A stretch of 64,000 bases of DNA from Boletus sp. NGJ (GCA_019096195.1 JAGTXK010000134.1:1-64000), one strand, 5' to 3'. Positions 11,101-24,951 are shown, counted from the first letter of the stretch. Notes: a model not told the origin generated them from the sequence alone. Numbers and translations are program-made.

Positions 11101-13010
11101 TACATGTACAAATAGAAAATTAATTAATTAATTGTTAGTTTGGTGTGTAAACTATATGTTTTCTAATAGAAATTCTTGCTCAAGCAATATAAATTCTTAT
11201 TCTGTTAGGCTAAGCTACATACTATTTCAAATGGGTCCATTGTGTTGTATGCATATGCTTACAGCTGATGGTTGCTAACTGTCTAAATGAATATTTTGGG
11301 TCCCTAACATGTTGTGGAACAGAAACAAACATATGTCTCAATTGCAAGCAAGGTCTTCACTGGCAGTACCAGCCACTTGTTTGGATGGCAATCAGCATAT
11401 GTATCCATCATGTTCTTTCAGAGGACCACTGAAATTCCCTTGCCAGCAGGTTGCAATAAAAACAATTAGGAGTACTATGCCAAGGACAACAATCCCATAA
11501 AATAAAGGTGCATATGGAATCATTATCATATTATCTGAGCTGACATTGGGCTTTTCCTGCAATAATGTGCCCATGGCTCAACAACTGACATCATATCTAG
11601 AATACCAGAGTGGTAATCTATAAATTCTGTGAGTTCTTGCTCTGATACATATGACTGTGGACTATGTGTTTAAAGTAGTTGATTCATGTTGCTGATATTG
11701 TGGATTCATGATATTGCTTCTGGGTTGCAGTACCGTGAGTGCCTCATAACAATCTACCAACCTCTAATATAAAATCTGACATGATGAAATGCTCACACTT
11801 GATACCCATCATATATTTATCACCTCTTCTACACTCTTGCACTACCTATAGATGATACCTCATCTACTATCAACCAAGCTCCCTCCTCGCTACATTCCAC
11901 ATACACCTTGAGTAGTTCCTCACCATAGGCTTTCCCCTATGATACTCTGCACAGTCACACAATATCCGTGCATCTCACAATATTCCCATTGTATCCTTCA
12001 CCATATAATATACCATACCACTGATAATCTCCATATACACTTTTACTAGTTGTACCCCTGTCGTATTCACCACACCATATGATACCAAATACAGGCCCAC
12101 AAGCCTCTAAACTACACAAGACCCATGGACATACCTGATGCAGTGCTTGATATTCACACAAGGTTACTAATTAGGAGCCAGCCTCCAGATCACCTGACCA
12201 ATAGGACTTACCTTATAGTGACCCTCCTTTTGATCTCCTGATCCTTGATTCACACCATAGATCACCAATGCCATTCCACAATGCCATCACAAGGCTATTT
12301 ATTAGATCCGCCATAGATATCTTAGACAAGATCTGATTCATCTCCCAATGCAATCCTATCTTGATACCAGATCTTACAATCAACCTATGCAATGCCTTCA
12401 GCATTCCCCTTTCATTTCCTCCTTTCATTTCATCTTTGGATTCTAATCTATTGACCCTTTTTAATATATCACAATGTAGCCATGCCTTATCACACTCTGG
12501 ACTACATTTCACCCACATGCATATAACACATGCATCTCATTCCATAGTGTATCTCCTTTGCCATTGAACTAACCTTTCTCTCATTCCTGTGATGTCATAC
12601 CCAGTACCTCATGACATCATAGCACAGCATGGTCCATGCACCATTACTGGTAGTATATAAATAGCTTCTAGCATACCATATACTTTCCTTAGTCTTAATA
12701 TTGCCTCTTGCTTCCTTGCATATTGCTTTAGTTAGAAACACTTGGAATATCAGGTATAGGCTTCATTCTTCCTTTGTTGGTTGTTCCTTTCACACAACCT
12801 GCAGTACAGTCCATTGTACATAGTGATTTATCTGACATATGTGTTAACATGGATAAAACTGGAGCATCAACATTCATCACATTCTCCACTAGAAAATGGA
12901 GAGGGACACTGCAGTGTGCAGCCCCCAAGGTACTTGATCTTTAGGATCATAAGGATGGGAAAACTCAGCATTCTGGACCAATGACAGAAAGCAACATTTA
13001 ATAGTATCAT
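11101..13010. other. Non-coding stretch, promoter-like words only
   Basis: No conserved protein is readable on either strand; open frames are short and of unremarkable composition. A TATA-like TATATAAATAG at about 12653 and pyrimidine-rich stretches at 11820-11960 and 12400-12560 are visible. This could be an unrecognised LTR or decayed intergenic DNA. Confidence 0.4.
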
Positions 13011-13015
13011 GTTAT

Positions 13016-13493
13016 TGTTATGAATCTTTTGGAACAAACCACAAGGCTCAGACGATGCTTGCAGGCTACACATGTCCTGGCTCAATGGATGAGGTGGGGA
13101 GTTATGATCTGTACTATGCCAACCCTACAATGACCAGAGTGGCCAAGGCAATGAGTTGTTGGAGCAGAATACAAATGGATTAGACTGGGAATTCCAGTCA
13201 TCAAAGTGCTACTTTATATATGTACAGAGATGGTGCACAGACCAAGCTGTGTGTGTGATAAATTACTATGTATAGTAAGACAGAGATTAATGGGGCTGTG
13301 TGAGAAGAGTGGAAATTAAAAGGTCGTGGATCACATAAGGTATGATGTCATCTGACATCATAGGTTCTAGACCATGTCATGTGATTGTTTCCACAGTCAC
13401 ATGCTTAGTCACATGACTTGATAAGAAAAGAGTTGATGAAATGAAAAACTAAGTATTGAAGTGACAAGTTTGAAAATATTCAATATCATAACA
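13016..13493 (-). repeat. 3' LTR of Gypsy 2
   Basis: TGTTATGAATC..CATAACA, 478 bases. It is followed by a polypurine tract (minus-strand sense) at about 13494-13510. Confidence 0.9.
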
Positions 13494-13504
13494 CTACCCC
13501 CTTT

Positions 13505-16500
13505 TTAAGACTCGAATTCCAGGTGAGTTGTGGTTTTTTCATTTTCAGTGAAGTTTTCATAAGGTTGAAATAAAGATGCAAATGAAGCAGCAGATAAACT
13601 GCAAAGCTTGCATGGTGTGGAAGAATGTAGATGATAGAATTCTTTGACTACATCTGGTGCAGTGTTGATGATTTCATCTGATTCCCAAGTACGATCTGTG
13701 TCGTCGTATCCTTTCCAATGCACTAAATATTCTAACTTCCAATTCTTCATCCTGGAAGTGGCAATAAAGTCAACTTCAAGCTGTTCTTCTCCTGCTTCAT
13801 CAATCTCAATAGTGTCAGGTCGAGATTTAGGTTGACCAGGCAACATTTCTCAGTATGGTTTAATGCATGAGATGTTCACAGTGGGATGAATGTGAACAGA
13901 ATTAGGGAATTTGAGTGTAATAGTGTTTGGTAGAACCTGAGTGATTGCATAAGGTCCTATCCATTTTTGAGTTAACTTCTTTGCCATATATGGAAGTTTT
14001 AATTTATTGGTAGATAGCCAGACTTGCTGACCAATAGAATATTCTGGAGCTTCTGATCATTTTTTATCAGAAGAGGTGATCATCCTCTTGCATGACGCTT
14101 CAAGTGCTTCTTCTATTTCTTTATGATTATGGCTTACTTCTCCTGCAAAGCCAATGAGGTTCCCTTCGAATCCCATGCAAGGTGCATAGTTTTGTGTGAC
14201 TTTGGAAGGAACCTCTCCAGTGGCAGTGGTTACGGTATTGTTATGGGAGAATTGTGCCAGTTTTAGCCAATCTACCCATTTGTTTTGCTTCTTTCTAGCA
14301 TATGTGCGAAGATATTATTTGAGATCTTGGTTTACATGCTCTGTTTGCCCGTCTGTTTGCGGGTGATATGCCATAGAGATTTTTTGTTTAATGCCAAGTA
14401 ACTTGCAAAGTTCTTGGGTAAACACTGAAACAAATTGGGGTCCTCAATCAGATATAAGTGTAGAGGGTAGCCCATGTGTACACCAAACATAGTCACGGAA
14501 TAAGATAGCTAAATCCTTTGAGGAACAAGTATCGTATGTAGGAATAAAAATGACTTCTTTAGAGAATTAATCAATGATTATGCAAATAGCCATAAATGAA
14601 TGTGATGGAGGTAATCCAGTTATAAAGTCCACTGAAAGGTCTTCCCACAGTCTTTTTGCCACCGGTAATGGGATAATTTTACCTGCTGGTGCTTTTTGCT
14701 TTCCCTTCGTGAGGGCACACACTTGGCAGTGATCTATGTATTCTTTAACGTCCTTTGTGACTCCTGGCCACAAGAAATATCGAGAAAGTGTATGTATGGT
14801 TTTTAAGTGTCCTCCATAACCAGTGATTAAAGAGTCATGACATAATGTTAAGAGTTTGATACATAATGATTCTGGGACAAAAATTTTGTCTTTTTCATTT
14901 TTGAAAATATTCAAATCAGAAAAGAAAAGGAAATTATTTATAGCATTGACATTTTGGTTTTTGATTCTTTTTGTAGTTTTGTAAAAAAATCAGAGGAAAG
15001 AGAAACATTGTTTATAAAAATAGAGGGAGGAAGAATGGTAATATTTTGGTTGTGATCAATCACAGTATCACCGTAATCAGGTCATCGAGATAAAGCATCA
15101 GCTCTACCATTTGAAGAGCCTGGTTTATAAACAAAGAAATAGTTGAATTCTTGTAAGAGTGCATGCCAGCATGCTTGTTGACCACTAAGAGTTTGTGGTT
15201 TCTTCTAATATTCAAGGTTGTTGTGGTCGGTCCAGATTTCAAATCGTTCACAACCTATTAAATAGCGATGCCATTCTTCTAGTGCTCAAATGACAGCAAG
15301 TAGTTCTTTGTCATAGATAGGGTAGTTACATTCTGTACTGTCAAAGGAGTGAGAGATAAAGGCAATTGGTCACCAATTACCATCTTTACATAAGATTAAG
15401 AGCACTGCTCCTGTTGTGATATTTGATGCATTGGTTTTCATGTGCACTTCTTGATTGCAATTGGGATAAGTGAGAAGTGGTGCTTCCATAAATTTTCTTT
15501 TTAGATCTTCAAAGGCCTTCTGCTGATTTGGTCCCCATTTGAATGGAATGTCTTTCTTGGTAAGATCATTCAAGAGATGAGCTATTTCTGCGAAGCCTTC
15601 TATGAATCGTCTGTAATAATTACAAAGTCCAAAGAATCTCTGGAGTTGCTTTAGTCTTGTGGGAATCAGCCAATCCATGACCCCTGCCACTTTCTTTGAC
15701 TGCATCTCTACCCCCTTTTTAGATACAACCATACTCAGAAAGTCTACTTTGTCTGCCAAGAAGGTACACTTTTCTGATTTTATATATAGGTCATTCTTGT
15801 GTAAGTGGTGTAGAACTTCCTTGACAACCTCCTCATGCTCTTCTTTAGACTTTTCAGATGTAAATATCATACAGTCGTCGATGTAGATAATGACTACCAC
15901 ATACATGTCATTAAATATATTGTTCATTATCATTTGAAATGTAGGGGGAGAGTTTGTGAGTCCAAAATACATTACTGTAGGTTCATAAGCACCAATAGGC
16001 ATTACAAACGCCGCTTTCCATTCATCACCTTCTTTGATGTGTACATTGTTGTATCCCCATCGAAGATCCATTGCTGTAAACATGTCCGCATTCTTGAGCC
16101 TGTCAATTAGTTGCAGAATGAGAGGAAGAGGATAGGAATTCTTTATGGTGCCTTCATTTAAATATCAGTAATCCATTACCATTCATTTTTTACCATCCTT
16201 TTTTGGAATAAAGAAGACCAGAGATGTTTGCGGAGATTTTGAAGATTTGATATATCCCTTCTTGACTTCTTTCTCGATGAATGCCCTAACTTCTTCCATT
16301 TCAATGTCTGAAAGGGGAATAACATGTCCTTTCTTGGGAGAGCAGTCTTCTTTGAGATCTATTGTGTGATCTCAATATTTCCTTACAGGTATTCTTTGAG
16401 ATTCTTGTTCCGAGAAAACATCTAGAAACTCGTGATAAGTTAACAGCACTTTTTCTTTAAGTTCTTCTTCGATAGTATGTAGGTTAACTGGAGTATAAGA

Positions 16501-16941
16501 AGAAGAGGGTCCAAGTCCCATAACTTTACAGTATGATGTACAGTGAGGGAAAGAGTTTGCTTGTTTTATCCAATCAATATCAGGATTATGGCAGTAAAGC
16601 CAATCATATCCGATAATCATTCAATGGGTTCCGAGTTTAGATATGTAAGTGTCTATAACTTCATAGTGTCCTTGTACTTCCACGATCAGTGTTACCACAT
16701 GATGAATCAGTCCAATAGCTCCTTCTGATCCATCTGTGTTATGTATCTTAATTGGGTTTCCAATGTCGTAAAAGGGAATACCGTGGTGAGTAACATAATC
16801 TTGGTCAATAAATGTATGCAACACTCCCAAATCCAAGAGGGATTTGAACCAGTAACGTGACCACTGTCCGTTAACGTTGCATAACACGATGGTTTCGAGT
16901 GAGAATTCACTGCCAAATGATAATGTTGATGCTTGGTTCAA
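13505..16941 (-). pseudogene. Pol region of Gypsy 2
   Basis: The parts are: protease-like stretch LHTFIDQDYVTHHGIPF (about 16820); reverse transcriptase with FTAMDLRWGYNNVHIKEGDE (16083 leftward) and the YIDD box (about 15880); RNase H (about 15500-15180); integrase zinc finger GYGGHLKTIH..HCQVCALTKGKQ (14914-14700); and chromodomain LEYLVHWKGYDDTDRTWES (about 13740). The chromodomain places it among chromoviruses, whose integrases are steered to heterochromatin marks. It is broken. Confidence 0.85.
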
Positions 16942-17154
16942 CGTGACTTTAATGGGTATAGATAGAAGAGATTTTTTGTTGTTTCACAAGGGAATTAAGT
17001 ACACTTGATTCCAGTGCCATGCTCAATTGAGACACCCTTGCGGATTGTATTGATAATTTACGTAAAACAGTGGAGAGATCAGAAATAGGAAAATCACTAT
17101 CTGTATAGTTTGTAAAAGAAGAGAATTGTTCTTGCCGCTGAGTTCCCTCGACAC

Positions 17155-18330
17155 TCATTGGCATTGTCCATTTAAAGCCTTGGCTGCTTGTGCTTTGGCT
17201 TCCACCTCAAATTTATCTCTATAGTATGCTTCTGCTTCTTCTGAAACGTACGCCCTTGATGCTACACTTGGTGCCGCTATAGCTATGGGAGGTGGAGGAA
17301 GCAGTTGTCCTGAGTAATATTGGCAAGATTGGGGTTGGTTAAAAAATGTGGGATACTTATTTTCTCCTGTTGATTGTTCTACATACGAGCCTTGGTTCCA
17401 ATCCCAAATCATTTGTCTTTGTTGTGGTGGATGGGATGTGCAACAGAAAGGATTTGTTGGGCAATTTAGCTTTATGTGCCTGGATTTCCCATAATGGAAA
17501 CAGGTCCTTGTGTCTTTTGATGGTCCAGCCCACTGGACACCTATCTCCATTGGGGCACTGCGACCCAATTGTGTATCCGTTGCTGTAAACAGAGGATGAT
17601 ATGTTTGTTGTGGAGGTTGCCCACACGGAGGGGGGAAGGACGATCTTGAAGGATAGTGTAAGGGGTTGACAGGAGGACCTCACTCTGTCTGCATCTGCTT
17701 GAATGCTTTGCCAATGACTTGATAGGATATCACCAAGTCCTCATAGTCATAAGTTCTGCCTGAGTTGTTCAGACAAGACCTTTCATAGATTTTGAAATCT
17801 ATGGCCTTTTTTATGAGGATCATGGCGTAATGGTCATCTATTAATGCCTCCTTTCATAAGATCTCGAACCTTTGCAGGAACTGATCTATTGGGTGTCTGT
17901 TTTGTTTGAGAGCCTCCAATTTCTTAAGAGACTCGTGGAAGAGAATATCGATACAGAAGTGAGTATGGATTTGCTCCTGCATCTTCTTCCATGTTGGCCA
18001 TGCTGTTTCTCCTTTAGCTGGCAATAGGTTTCCTTGTGCATCTGCTTCTATTGTAAATTCTTTATCAAGATAATGCTTGAGCATAAGCTGAGCAAATCCC
18101 TCAGCTTTTCCTTCCAGATGTAAAAGGACTGCGATATTGAGGATCTTGTTGTTTTTCCATCTTTGTGCATTGACCCACAGATGCAGCTTGATCCACCATA
18201 TCTTAAAGGTAGATCGATTGCTGTCCCATTTACCGGGATCGATGATTTTCTTGGTGACACTTTCCTTTTCACGTTCCTGGATTAGGTCTGCGAGTTTTTG
18301 AACAAGGTTGTTGATGTCCATGCGAGACAT
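17155..18330 (-). pseudogene. Gag region of Gypsy 2
   Basis: The frame starting MSRMDINNLVQKLADL at 18330 is a retrotransposon capsid-type Gag. Downstream, at about 17500, the zinc-knuckle CFHCGKSRHIKLNCP (CX2CX4HX4C) gives the nucleic-acid-binding domain. A Pro-rich linker leads towards the protease. It is broken. Confidence 0.8.
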
Positions 18331-18932
18331 ATTTTATTATGGATTTAAGAAGGGAGAGAGGTCATAGGTAGAAGTGATGAAATGTGATGTGATATAAAGT
18401 GAAAGCAGAGGGGGGATGAAGAGGTCTCTGCTTGTTGGGGTTTGCCTTGTAAATTTTCCTTGGTCAGTTTTCTTTCAGCACCTTACTACCTAGTATCTTG
18501 CAACCAGGTTCTGGGGTGCCTACGTAAGAGTCGAAGTATAGATCATTAAAAATAATGGACAAGTTGTAGGGGGGAACTGGAGTATGACTGTCATACTACA
18601 GACAGGTGTGCATGGGGGAAAGGCAAGATAAATCCCCTTATCGCACTACATGATGTCACAGGTAATCATGTGAACCAGGGTACACTATCATAGTACCACC
18701 GTACACTCGAATTGGCACCCACTCGAGAAAGGGGGCTAGTGCACTATGCCTGACAGCAACTTTATCCATATTTATAATGCCAGACAAGTGTATATAACTA
18801 GTGTTTTAGTGAGTGCTATATTTGTCACCGTCAAGTGGTGAATACTAGAGATGTTCCTTCAACACTGGGCCCACATATATGATGTCTCCTTAGCTCTGGA
18901 GTCCAAGTGTTGTGTATGCAGTCTAATCCAAG

Positions 18933-19410
18933 TGTTATGAACCTTTTAGAACAAACCACAAGGCTTGGACGATGCTTGCAGGCTACATGTGTCCTGGCTC
19001 AATGGATGAGGTGGGGAGTCATGATCTGTACTATGCCAACCCTACAATGACCAGAGTGGCCAAGGCAATGAGTTGTTGGAGCAGAATACAAATGGATTAG
19101 ACTGGGAATTCCAGTCGTCAAAGTGCTACTTTATATATGCACAGAGATGGTGCACAGACCAAGCTATGTGTGTGATAAATTACTATGTATAGTAAGACAG
19201 AGATTAATGGGGCTGTGTGAGAAGAGTGGAAATTAAAAGGTCATGGATCACATGAGGTATGATGTCATCTGACATCATAGGTTCTAGACCATGTCATGTG
19301 ATTGTTTCCATGGTCACATGCACAGTCATGTGACTTGATAAGAAAAGAGTTGATGAAACAAAAAAGTAAGTATTGAAGTGACAAGTTTGAAAATATTCAA
19401 TATCATAACA
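18933..19410 (-). repeat. 5' LTR of Gypsy 2
   Basis: TGTTATGAACC..CATAACA, 478 bases, same length as its partner and about 95 percent alike by eye. The minus strand enters the leader at about 18932 and Gag begins at 18330. Confidence 0.9.
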
Positions 19411-19415
19411 GTTAT

Positions 19416-20029
19416 AGGTTTGTGGTGTCACCATATCAGATTACTTTTCAAACCCATGACAAACACATGTGACACTGAGCAGAGCCCATCTTGAAAAGCC
19501 CTGTTTCATTGCAATTCTCACAGCGTGCAGATCATTACTTTGATTTTTAGAGCAGAAACACCCATGTGGCAGGTCCACATGTCACAGACCACTGGTGGAG
19601 GTTCATTCGACAGTGTTGGTCTTATGTCGAGATTGTTAGTGAAAAGATCAAGGGATGAGCTTGTCGGGGAGCATGAGATGATATGGATATGTAGAGATAC
19701 ACTTAGGAGATGAGTAATCCGTTCCGTTTGTCCGAATCTGTCAGGTCACGTGCTGCGGCGCTTGCCGATAGGACGTATTTGGGCGTGTTAAAGTGATCAG
19801 GGCGACACTCGACCGTGCTGTCTTGTGAACCTCCTTGTCCTGTGCGTCCTCCCATCCCGGATAATCGCACAATACAACTTGCAAGATCGCGTCTATCACA
19901 CCGCATCTCTTCACGGTAAATCGTCCTCCCATTCCTATCAGCGCCCTTTAGGTAGCTTGTATACCTCTTGTGAGCACGACTCCACACTTTGCAGCGTGTC
20001 CATGTTAATCTGGCTCGCAATCGCATAGA
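19416..20029 (+). promoter_or_regulatory. NST1 upstream region
   Basis: This is unique, non-repetitive sequence between the Gypsy 2 target duplication and the NST1 start codon. Composition shifts here to higher G+C with frequent CpG, unlike the transposon side. I see no firm TATA box or upstream gene. Gypsy 2 lies about 600 bases from the start codon. Confidence 0.5.
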
Positions 20030-23000
20030 ATGGCTGCAGGAAAGTCGCAAAAGGCTAAACAGCCTGCGACTGTTCCGGCCACGACCCCAAACTCATACTC
20101 CCCAGCGCCTGCTGCGAACGGGAAGAAGCACAGGAAGAAGAAGGGAAAGGGCAAGGAGCCTCAGAATGCACCACTCCAGGATGGTGACTTCTGCGATGAT
20201 GTGCCAAGCCTCGAGGAATCCGACATGCGACTGCCACCCATAAGTGGCCTCTCTCCCCATCTCGAGTCCGTACATATCACCACCACCGGATACGTCGCGA
20301 CGTCTGCCACCGCGCTCCCTCGTCCCGGTGCTGGAGTGACTACCCAGCTGCATGGTGAATTTCTGGCTACCACCCCAAACGACTTGCATTGGCGCAATAT
20401 TGAGGTTCAATCAAATCGCCGAACTGGGACGAAAGCAACCCAGCCCAGCTTTCAGCTTCCTTTTCCCAAGCCGAATGCAGCCAATGGTCCAGCGTTGGCA
20501 GATGATGAATACTGGTCTTCGTTTCCTCCTCACATAAAAAATTTCGTGAGTGCGACCGTCGCTTTGTTGCATACCGTTTCCTGACCAGAGTCCCAAGGCG
20601 CAAACTATGTACAATATTGCCCAACAGATGGTGCAGTCAGATACATACCTCAAAAACGGTACTGCGACGGCAACAGCGACGATGGCCACGGAGGGCATTC
20701 CGGGATATCCCCCGGGCGCATACCCACCGCTGCCTTTTGATCCATCCATATTTTCTGATCCCGCCTTTACACTATCCGTGGAGCAAGCTGCAGCCGCAGC
20801 ACTCGGCGCAGTGCCTCCTGCACCTGGCCAGCCTCCTCGTGGTCCCTTGCCACAGACAAACGTCGTGCTTCTCAACGACTTTGAAAGTGGGGAGCACGAG
20901 TTTGTGGAGGAAGACTACTACAGCGAAGATGAGGTCGACGGCGGCTATGAGGATGAAGACCTAGAAGACGAGTTTGACTTGCAGCCTCATCCAGCGCGCC
21001 CTCCCATTGGACCACACTCTTCGAATCCCGAAGCTGTCGCCCACGTTGTTCTGAGTTACGGAGAGACACCTGCGCGATCCCCAACAGCACCGCAGAAGCC
21101 CACTGACATTAGCACTAAGACTAGCACTACTACGCGTTCACCTGAGCCAGTTGACAGTGCTAAACAAAACAAGCAGAAAAAGAGGAAAGACAATATTAAT
21201 AATCCGGCCCAAGCTCCGGTGGCTCCTTCCGTGCCGGACTCGGCACCTGGTGCAGACATGCGCTGGGCACGCGCGGCACCGGAGTCGGCGCCGGAAAAGG
21301 ACAGAGGACGTCCCACGGCAACGGTGGATTTGACAAAGCGTCCTCCTCTCACCGCTAACGCCATGCCCGCTGCTCGTTCACCGACAAAAGAAAGCACCCC
21401 CGCAAATCCGCCCCCAAGCTCTCGCGCACAGGGAAAACAGCCAATGTCCTATCCACCGACAACGCCAGCGACCACAACTACCAATTCCGCCAGCGCTGCC
21501 GTCCCCGGTAACGGCCAGCAGCCTGCGAGGACTGCACGAGCTGCATCAAAGGCTCCGATAACAGCCCATCCTTATTCACATAACCATACACACCACCATC
21601 CATCGCCGCCATCGTCGAACGCATCTGTCCCTCACAAACCTCGTCCACCGGTCGACTCCGGCTCCAACAAGGGCTCGCAAAATAACAGCAAGATCTGGAG
21701 CACGAGCACGACGGAGGAACGTGAGCGGATCAAAGAGTTTTGGCTTGGCCTAGGGGAGGACGAGCGTCGCAATTTGGTCAAGATCGAGAAGGACACTGTC
21801 TTGAAGAAGATGAAGGAACAACAGAAGCACAGCTGTAGCTGTGCTGTCTGTGGGCGGAAGCGGTTGGTACCTTTTTTTCACGCGTCATGATGGCTGGAAA
21901 GAACGAATGGCTGACGTTTAATGACTTTTGGCCTTATGCTCCTTGCCCTGCATTCGTCGATCGGATTGGAAAAAAAAAAACACCGACTGCGTCTCTGCCA
22001 TCCTCGTGGTCGTTTGATCAATGGACTCTTAGACATGCAATCGAAGAAGAGCTTGAGGTACTGTACGATGCTTATTACGAGGAGCTAGAACAGTACGCGA
22101 ACTATCAGCAGCGCTACGTAAATTCTGGCGGCACCATACCACCTCCACCTGGGCCTGGACCCTTTCCTGGCAGCGTCGAACTCGATAAGAACGGTGCTGT
22201 CATTGGACATCCTCATACTAAATCCACACATCATCCTCCACGGTCAAACAGAACACCCGCTCTCACCAACGGCCGAAAACCTCCCAAACACGAGAGTGAG
22301 TTTGATGATGATGATGATGAAGGAGACGAGGATGAATATGAGGAAGAGGATGAGTATGATGAGGAGGACGAGGAAGACGACGAGGAAGACGAAGAGGAGG
22401 ATGGCGCAGAAGATGAAGAAGAGGATGCGAAACCTCGAGATCGAAGGAACGTCGGTTCACGCGGGCGTAGGTCGGTGAACGGTACAAAGGCGATCGGTCG
22501 AGACGGGTTATTTAATTTGGGCAGTAGCCTCACTGTAACAGGCACGTCGCCCCCTATCTGCGCTATAACCTTTTCTCATCTCTTTCACAGGTCCCAACAA
22601 TATCTTGACCGTCGCGGACGATCTGTTGAAAAATGATGGACAGAAGTTTTTGGAGATGATGGAGCAACTTGCCGAGCGTCGGATGCAGCGTGAGGAGGAA
22701 GCTGCGGCAGATGTGGAGGATGACAGTGATGCCGAGGAGGATGAGGAGGGCGATGAGGACGAAGACGAAGAGGAGGACGAAGAGGATGACGATGATGACG
22801 AGGAGGTAAGATTCAAATGGTGGCTTTCGCTCCTTGTGCTCAGCGATCTTTGTGACATGAAGGTCATGACCGAGGAGCAGAAGATGGAGGAGGGCAAGCG
22901 GATGTTTTCCATCTTCGCAGCCCGCATGTTCGAGCAACGCGTCCTTCAAGCGTATCGCGAAAAGGTCGCTCAGGAACGTCAACAACAGCTACTTCGTGAG

Positions 23001-24578
23001 CTGGAGGACGAAGACAAGCTCACGAAGGAGCGGGAGGTTAAGAAGCAGACGCAGAACCAGAAGAAGAAGGACAAGAAAAAGTACGGTGTGCTTCACTTTG
23101 TTTCACGCGTGTTACTCATGTGTGGTTTCAGGCAGCAGAAACAGGCAAAGGAGGAAGAGCGAGCAGCAAAGGCTGCGGAGAAGGCGGCTGAGGAGTCAGC
23201 TATGAAGGCCAAGCAAGTGGCACACGAGGAGGAGATGCGCAAGAAAAAGGATGAAGAGAAAGCTAAGCGCGAAGCTGCTCGCAAGGCTGCTGAGGAGGAG
23301 AAGCAACGCAAGGAGGAAGAACGTCGCAAGCGCCTTGCAGAGGAGAGAGAGCGCGAAGCTGAGCGGGAACGCAAGCGCAAAGAAAAGGAAGAAAAGGTGA
23401 AGCAAGAAAGGCGCGACAGAGAGGAGAAGGAGCGCAAGGCTAGGGAAGAACGGGAGGCTAAGGCTGCTGCTGACAAAGCAGCACGCGAAGCTGCCAAGAA
23501 AGAGCAACAGGAGAAGGAAGAGCGAGAGAAGAAGTTGGCCAAGGAACGGGAGGAAAAAGCTGAGAAGGAGCGTCTTGCACAACAACAACGCGCCGCAGCC
23601 AAGAATGCTCGTCAACCCACCTCTCCTCGTGCTTCAGGTCTTACTCAGCGTTCGCAGAGCACTAATGGCTCTACGAAGAAGATACTAAACAAGGCCGCGA
23701 CTGCGCCTGCCCCAGCTGCTACTCCAAGTCGTACGACTTCTCAACGCCTCTCCGCTACTGCATCTCAGCCCGCCACCCCTGTTGCCCCGTCTGTTCCGAA
23801 TACCTTCCCACCGCCGGTAGCCCCCCTGTACCCTCCAGCTCCGGGATTGGTCCCATCACCGACTACGCTCCCTCCTTATGCGCCGCCTCCGCCGTTCGGA
23901 GTCTTTGGACCTGGGCCTTCAATTTCACAAGGGCCACCTCCGCTTGCCCCCTCTGCTCTCCCCAGAGGCTTTGGATCACCCTCACCCTTCGACGGGCCTT
24001 TCAGCCGTGGGCTTCCCCAACCCGCGCCCATTGGGCCCCCGCCGAAAACGGTTCAGAATCCCATCGCCTCCCCAACACTCCTTGCTGCTGTTCCTTCTAG
24101 AAAGGCGTCCTTGCCGGAGCCCGGTCCTGGTCCTGTTGCAAGGCCAGTCTCCATCGCTCCGATTGCGCCGCCAGCACCGATAGCACCCATCGCGCGACCC
24201 ACTACTGGTGAAACATCGGGGTCTAGGTCCGGTTCGCCCGTTCGTCGGTCTCCCAGTCCAAAGGGCGTGCTGGGATCATCTGCCCTCGCAGCAGATGATG
24301 ATGAAGTTGTCCCGCCACCGGGCAGGCGTACGGTGCCAGGTGCTGTCGGTCAGTCCTGGGGCACGACTGCCGGCCCGCGCGCCGTCGTCGAAGCACGACC
24401 GCCCTGGGGTCCTCCCGCACCTCCACCCGGCTTCGGCTCACCACGGCCACCCCCGATCGGTGGCCCGCTGTGGGGGAACATCAGTCCAGAACCGTCTTGG
24501 CAATCTCCCGCAGGCTTTTACCCGAACGCGTTCATTAATCCGATCAATCCCTCTCCACCACCTTACGCTGGCAACTAA
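20030..24578 (+). CDS. NST1: NST1-like stress response protein
   Basis: This is a host gene with six exons: 20030-20545, 20589-21862, 22033-22523, 22591-22805, 22863-23080 and 23132-24578. All five introns have GT..AG borders and keep the frame. The protein begins [11 protein letters not shown] with a Lys-rich N-terminus. It then has an acidic tract (about 20900-20990), the diagnostic core [20 protein letters not shown] followed by [20 protein letters not shown] and a [10 protein letters not shown] cysteine motif, and the [20 protein letters not shown] segment. After these come Asp/Glu runs, a long Lys/Glu/Arg/Ala coiled coil (about 23140-23600) and a Pro-rich tail. Fungal NST1 homologues are linked to salt-stress response and mRNA-related bodies; the molecular role is not established. 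The start follows from the first ATG in frame with the conserved exon. Low-complexity shadow frames on the minus strand are artefacts. Confidence 0.92.
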
Positions 24579-24951
24579 CTCTCGACCTAATCAAGTGTAG
24601 TAACACGTCATAAGTGGCTTCTTTCTTTCTTTTTTTCCTTCTCTCGATGCGTTGTCTCCGCGCCTTGTTGACTCTCGAGACGTTACCTTTTGTACCCCTC
24701 CCTCTTCGCCTTTTTTTTCTCATAGTGCTTCATTTGCAATATCCGTCTAGTCAATGGTGCGCTCCCAGTCAAACAAAGTAGAAATACATTATAAAGATTT
24801 GAAAAAGTTCGGTATTGCTGTGTGCATCAAGTTCTAACCAAGTTACAGTTGTCTCCATGAAAAGCAAGTAAAAAGAAGGGAGGGAAGGTAAAGAATGAAA
24901 AGATGGAGGGCTATTTTATTTCAAGGACGTAAAAATCAATGGAAGACGCTT
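24579..24951. terminator. Shared 3' region of NST1 and NEO1
   Basis: This is the tail-to-tail intergenic region. T-rich runs at about 24618-24640 and 24708-24720 follow the NST1 stop, and A-rich sequence at about 24868-24915 lies just past the NEO1 stop on the minus strand. Both would fit fungal 3' end formation. No gene is seen. Confidence 0.4.

Larger units (their letters stand above)
13011..19415 (-). mobile_element. Ty3/Gypsy chromovirus fossil 2, both LTRs and TSD
   Basis: This element is structurally complete at its ends: LTRs of 478 bases at 13016-13493 and 18933-19410, and the target duplication GTTAT at 13011-13015 and 19411-19415. In minus-strand order it has Gag with a CCHC knuckle, protease, reverse transcriptase, RNase H, integrase with an HHCC finger and a chromodomain. 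The coding region is broken in many places. By eye the LTRs differ at about 20 of 478 positions, nearly all transitions, which suggests a moderate age and cytosine deamination. It belongs to the same family as Gypsy 1 but is younger. Confidence 0.9.

Noticed and set aside
12600-12720. Possible LTR or promoter with TATATAAATAG
   Set aside because: No paired copy, no TG..CA ends with a target duplication and no downstream gene could be found.
20093-20875. Minus-strand frames opposite NST1 exons 1 and 2
   Set aside because: High G+C coding DNA keeps the other strand open; no family resemblance.
22231-22985. Poly-Ser and Leu-rich frames on the minus strand
   Set aside because: They mirror the Asp/Glu runs and coiled coil of NST1, whose exons are well supported on the plus strand.
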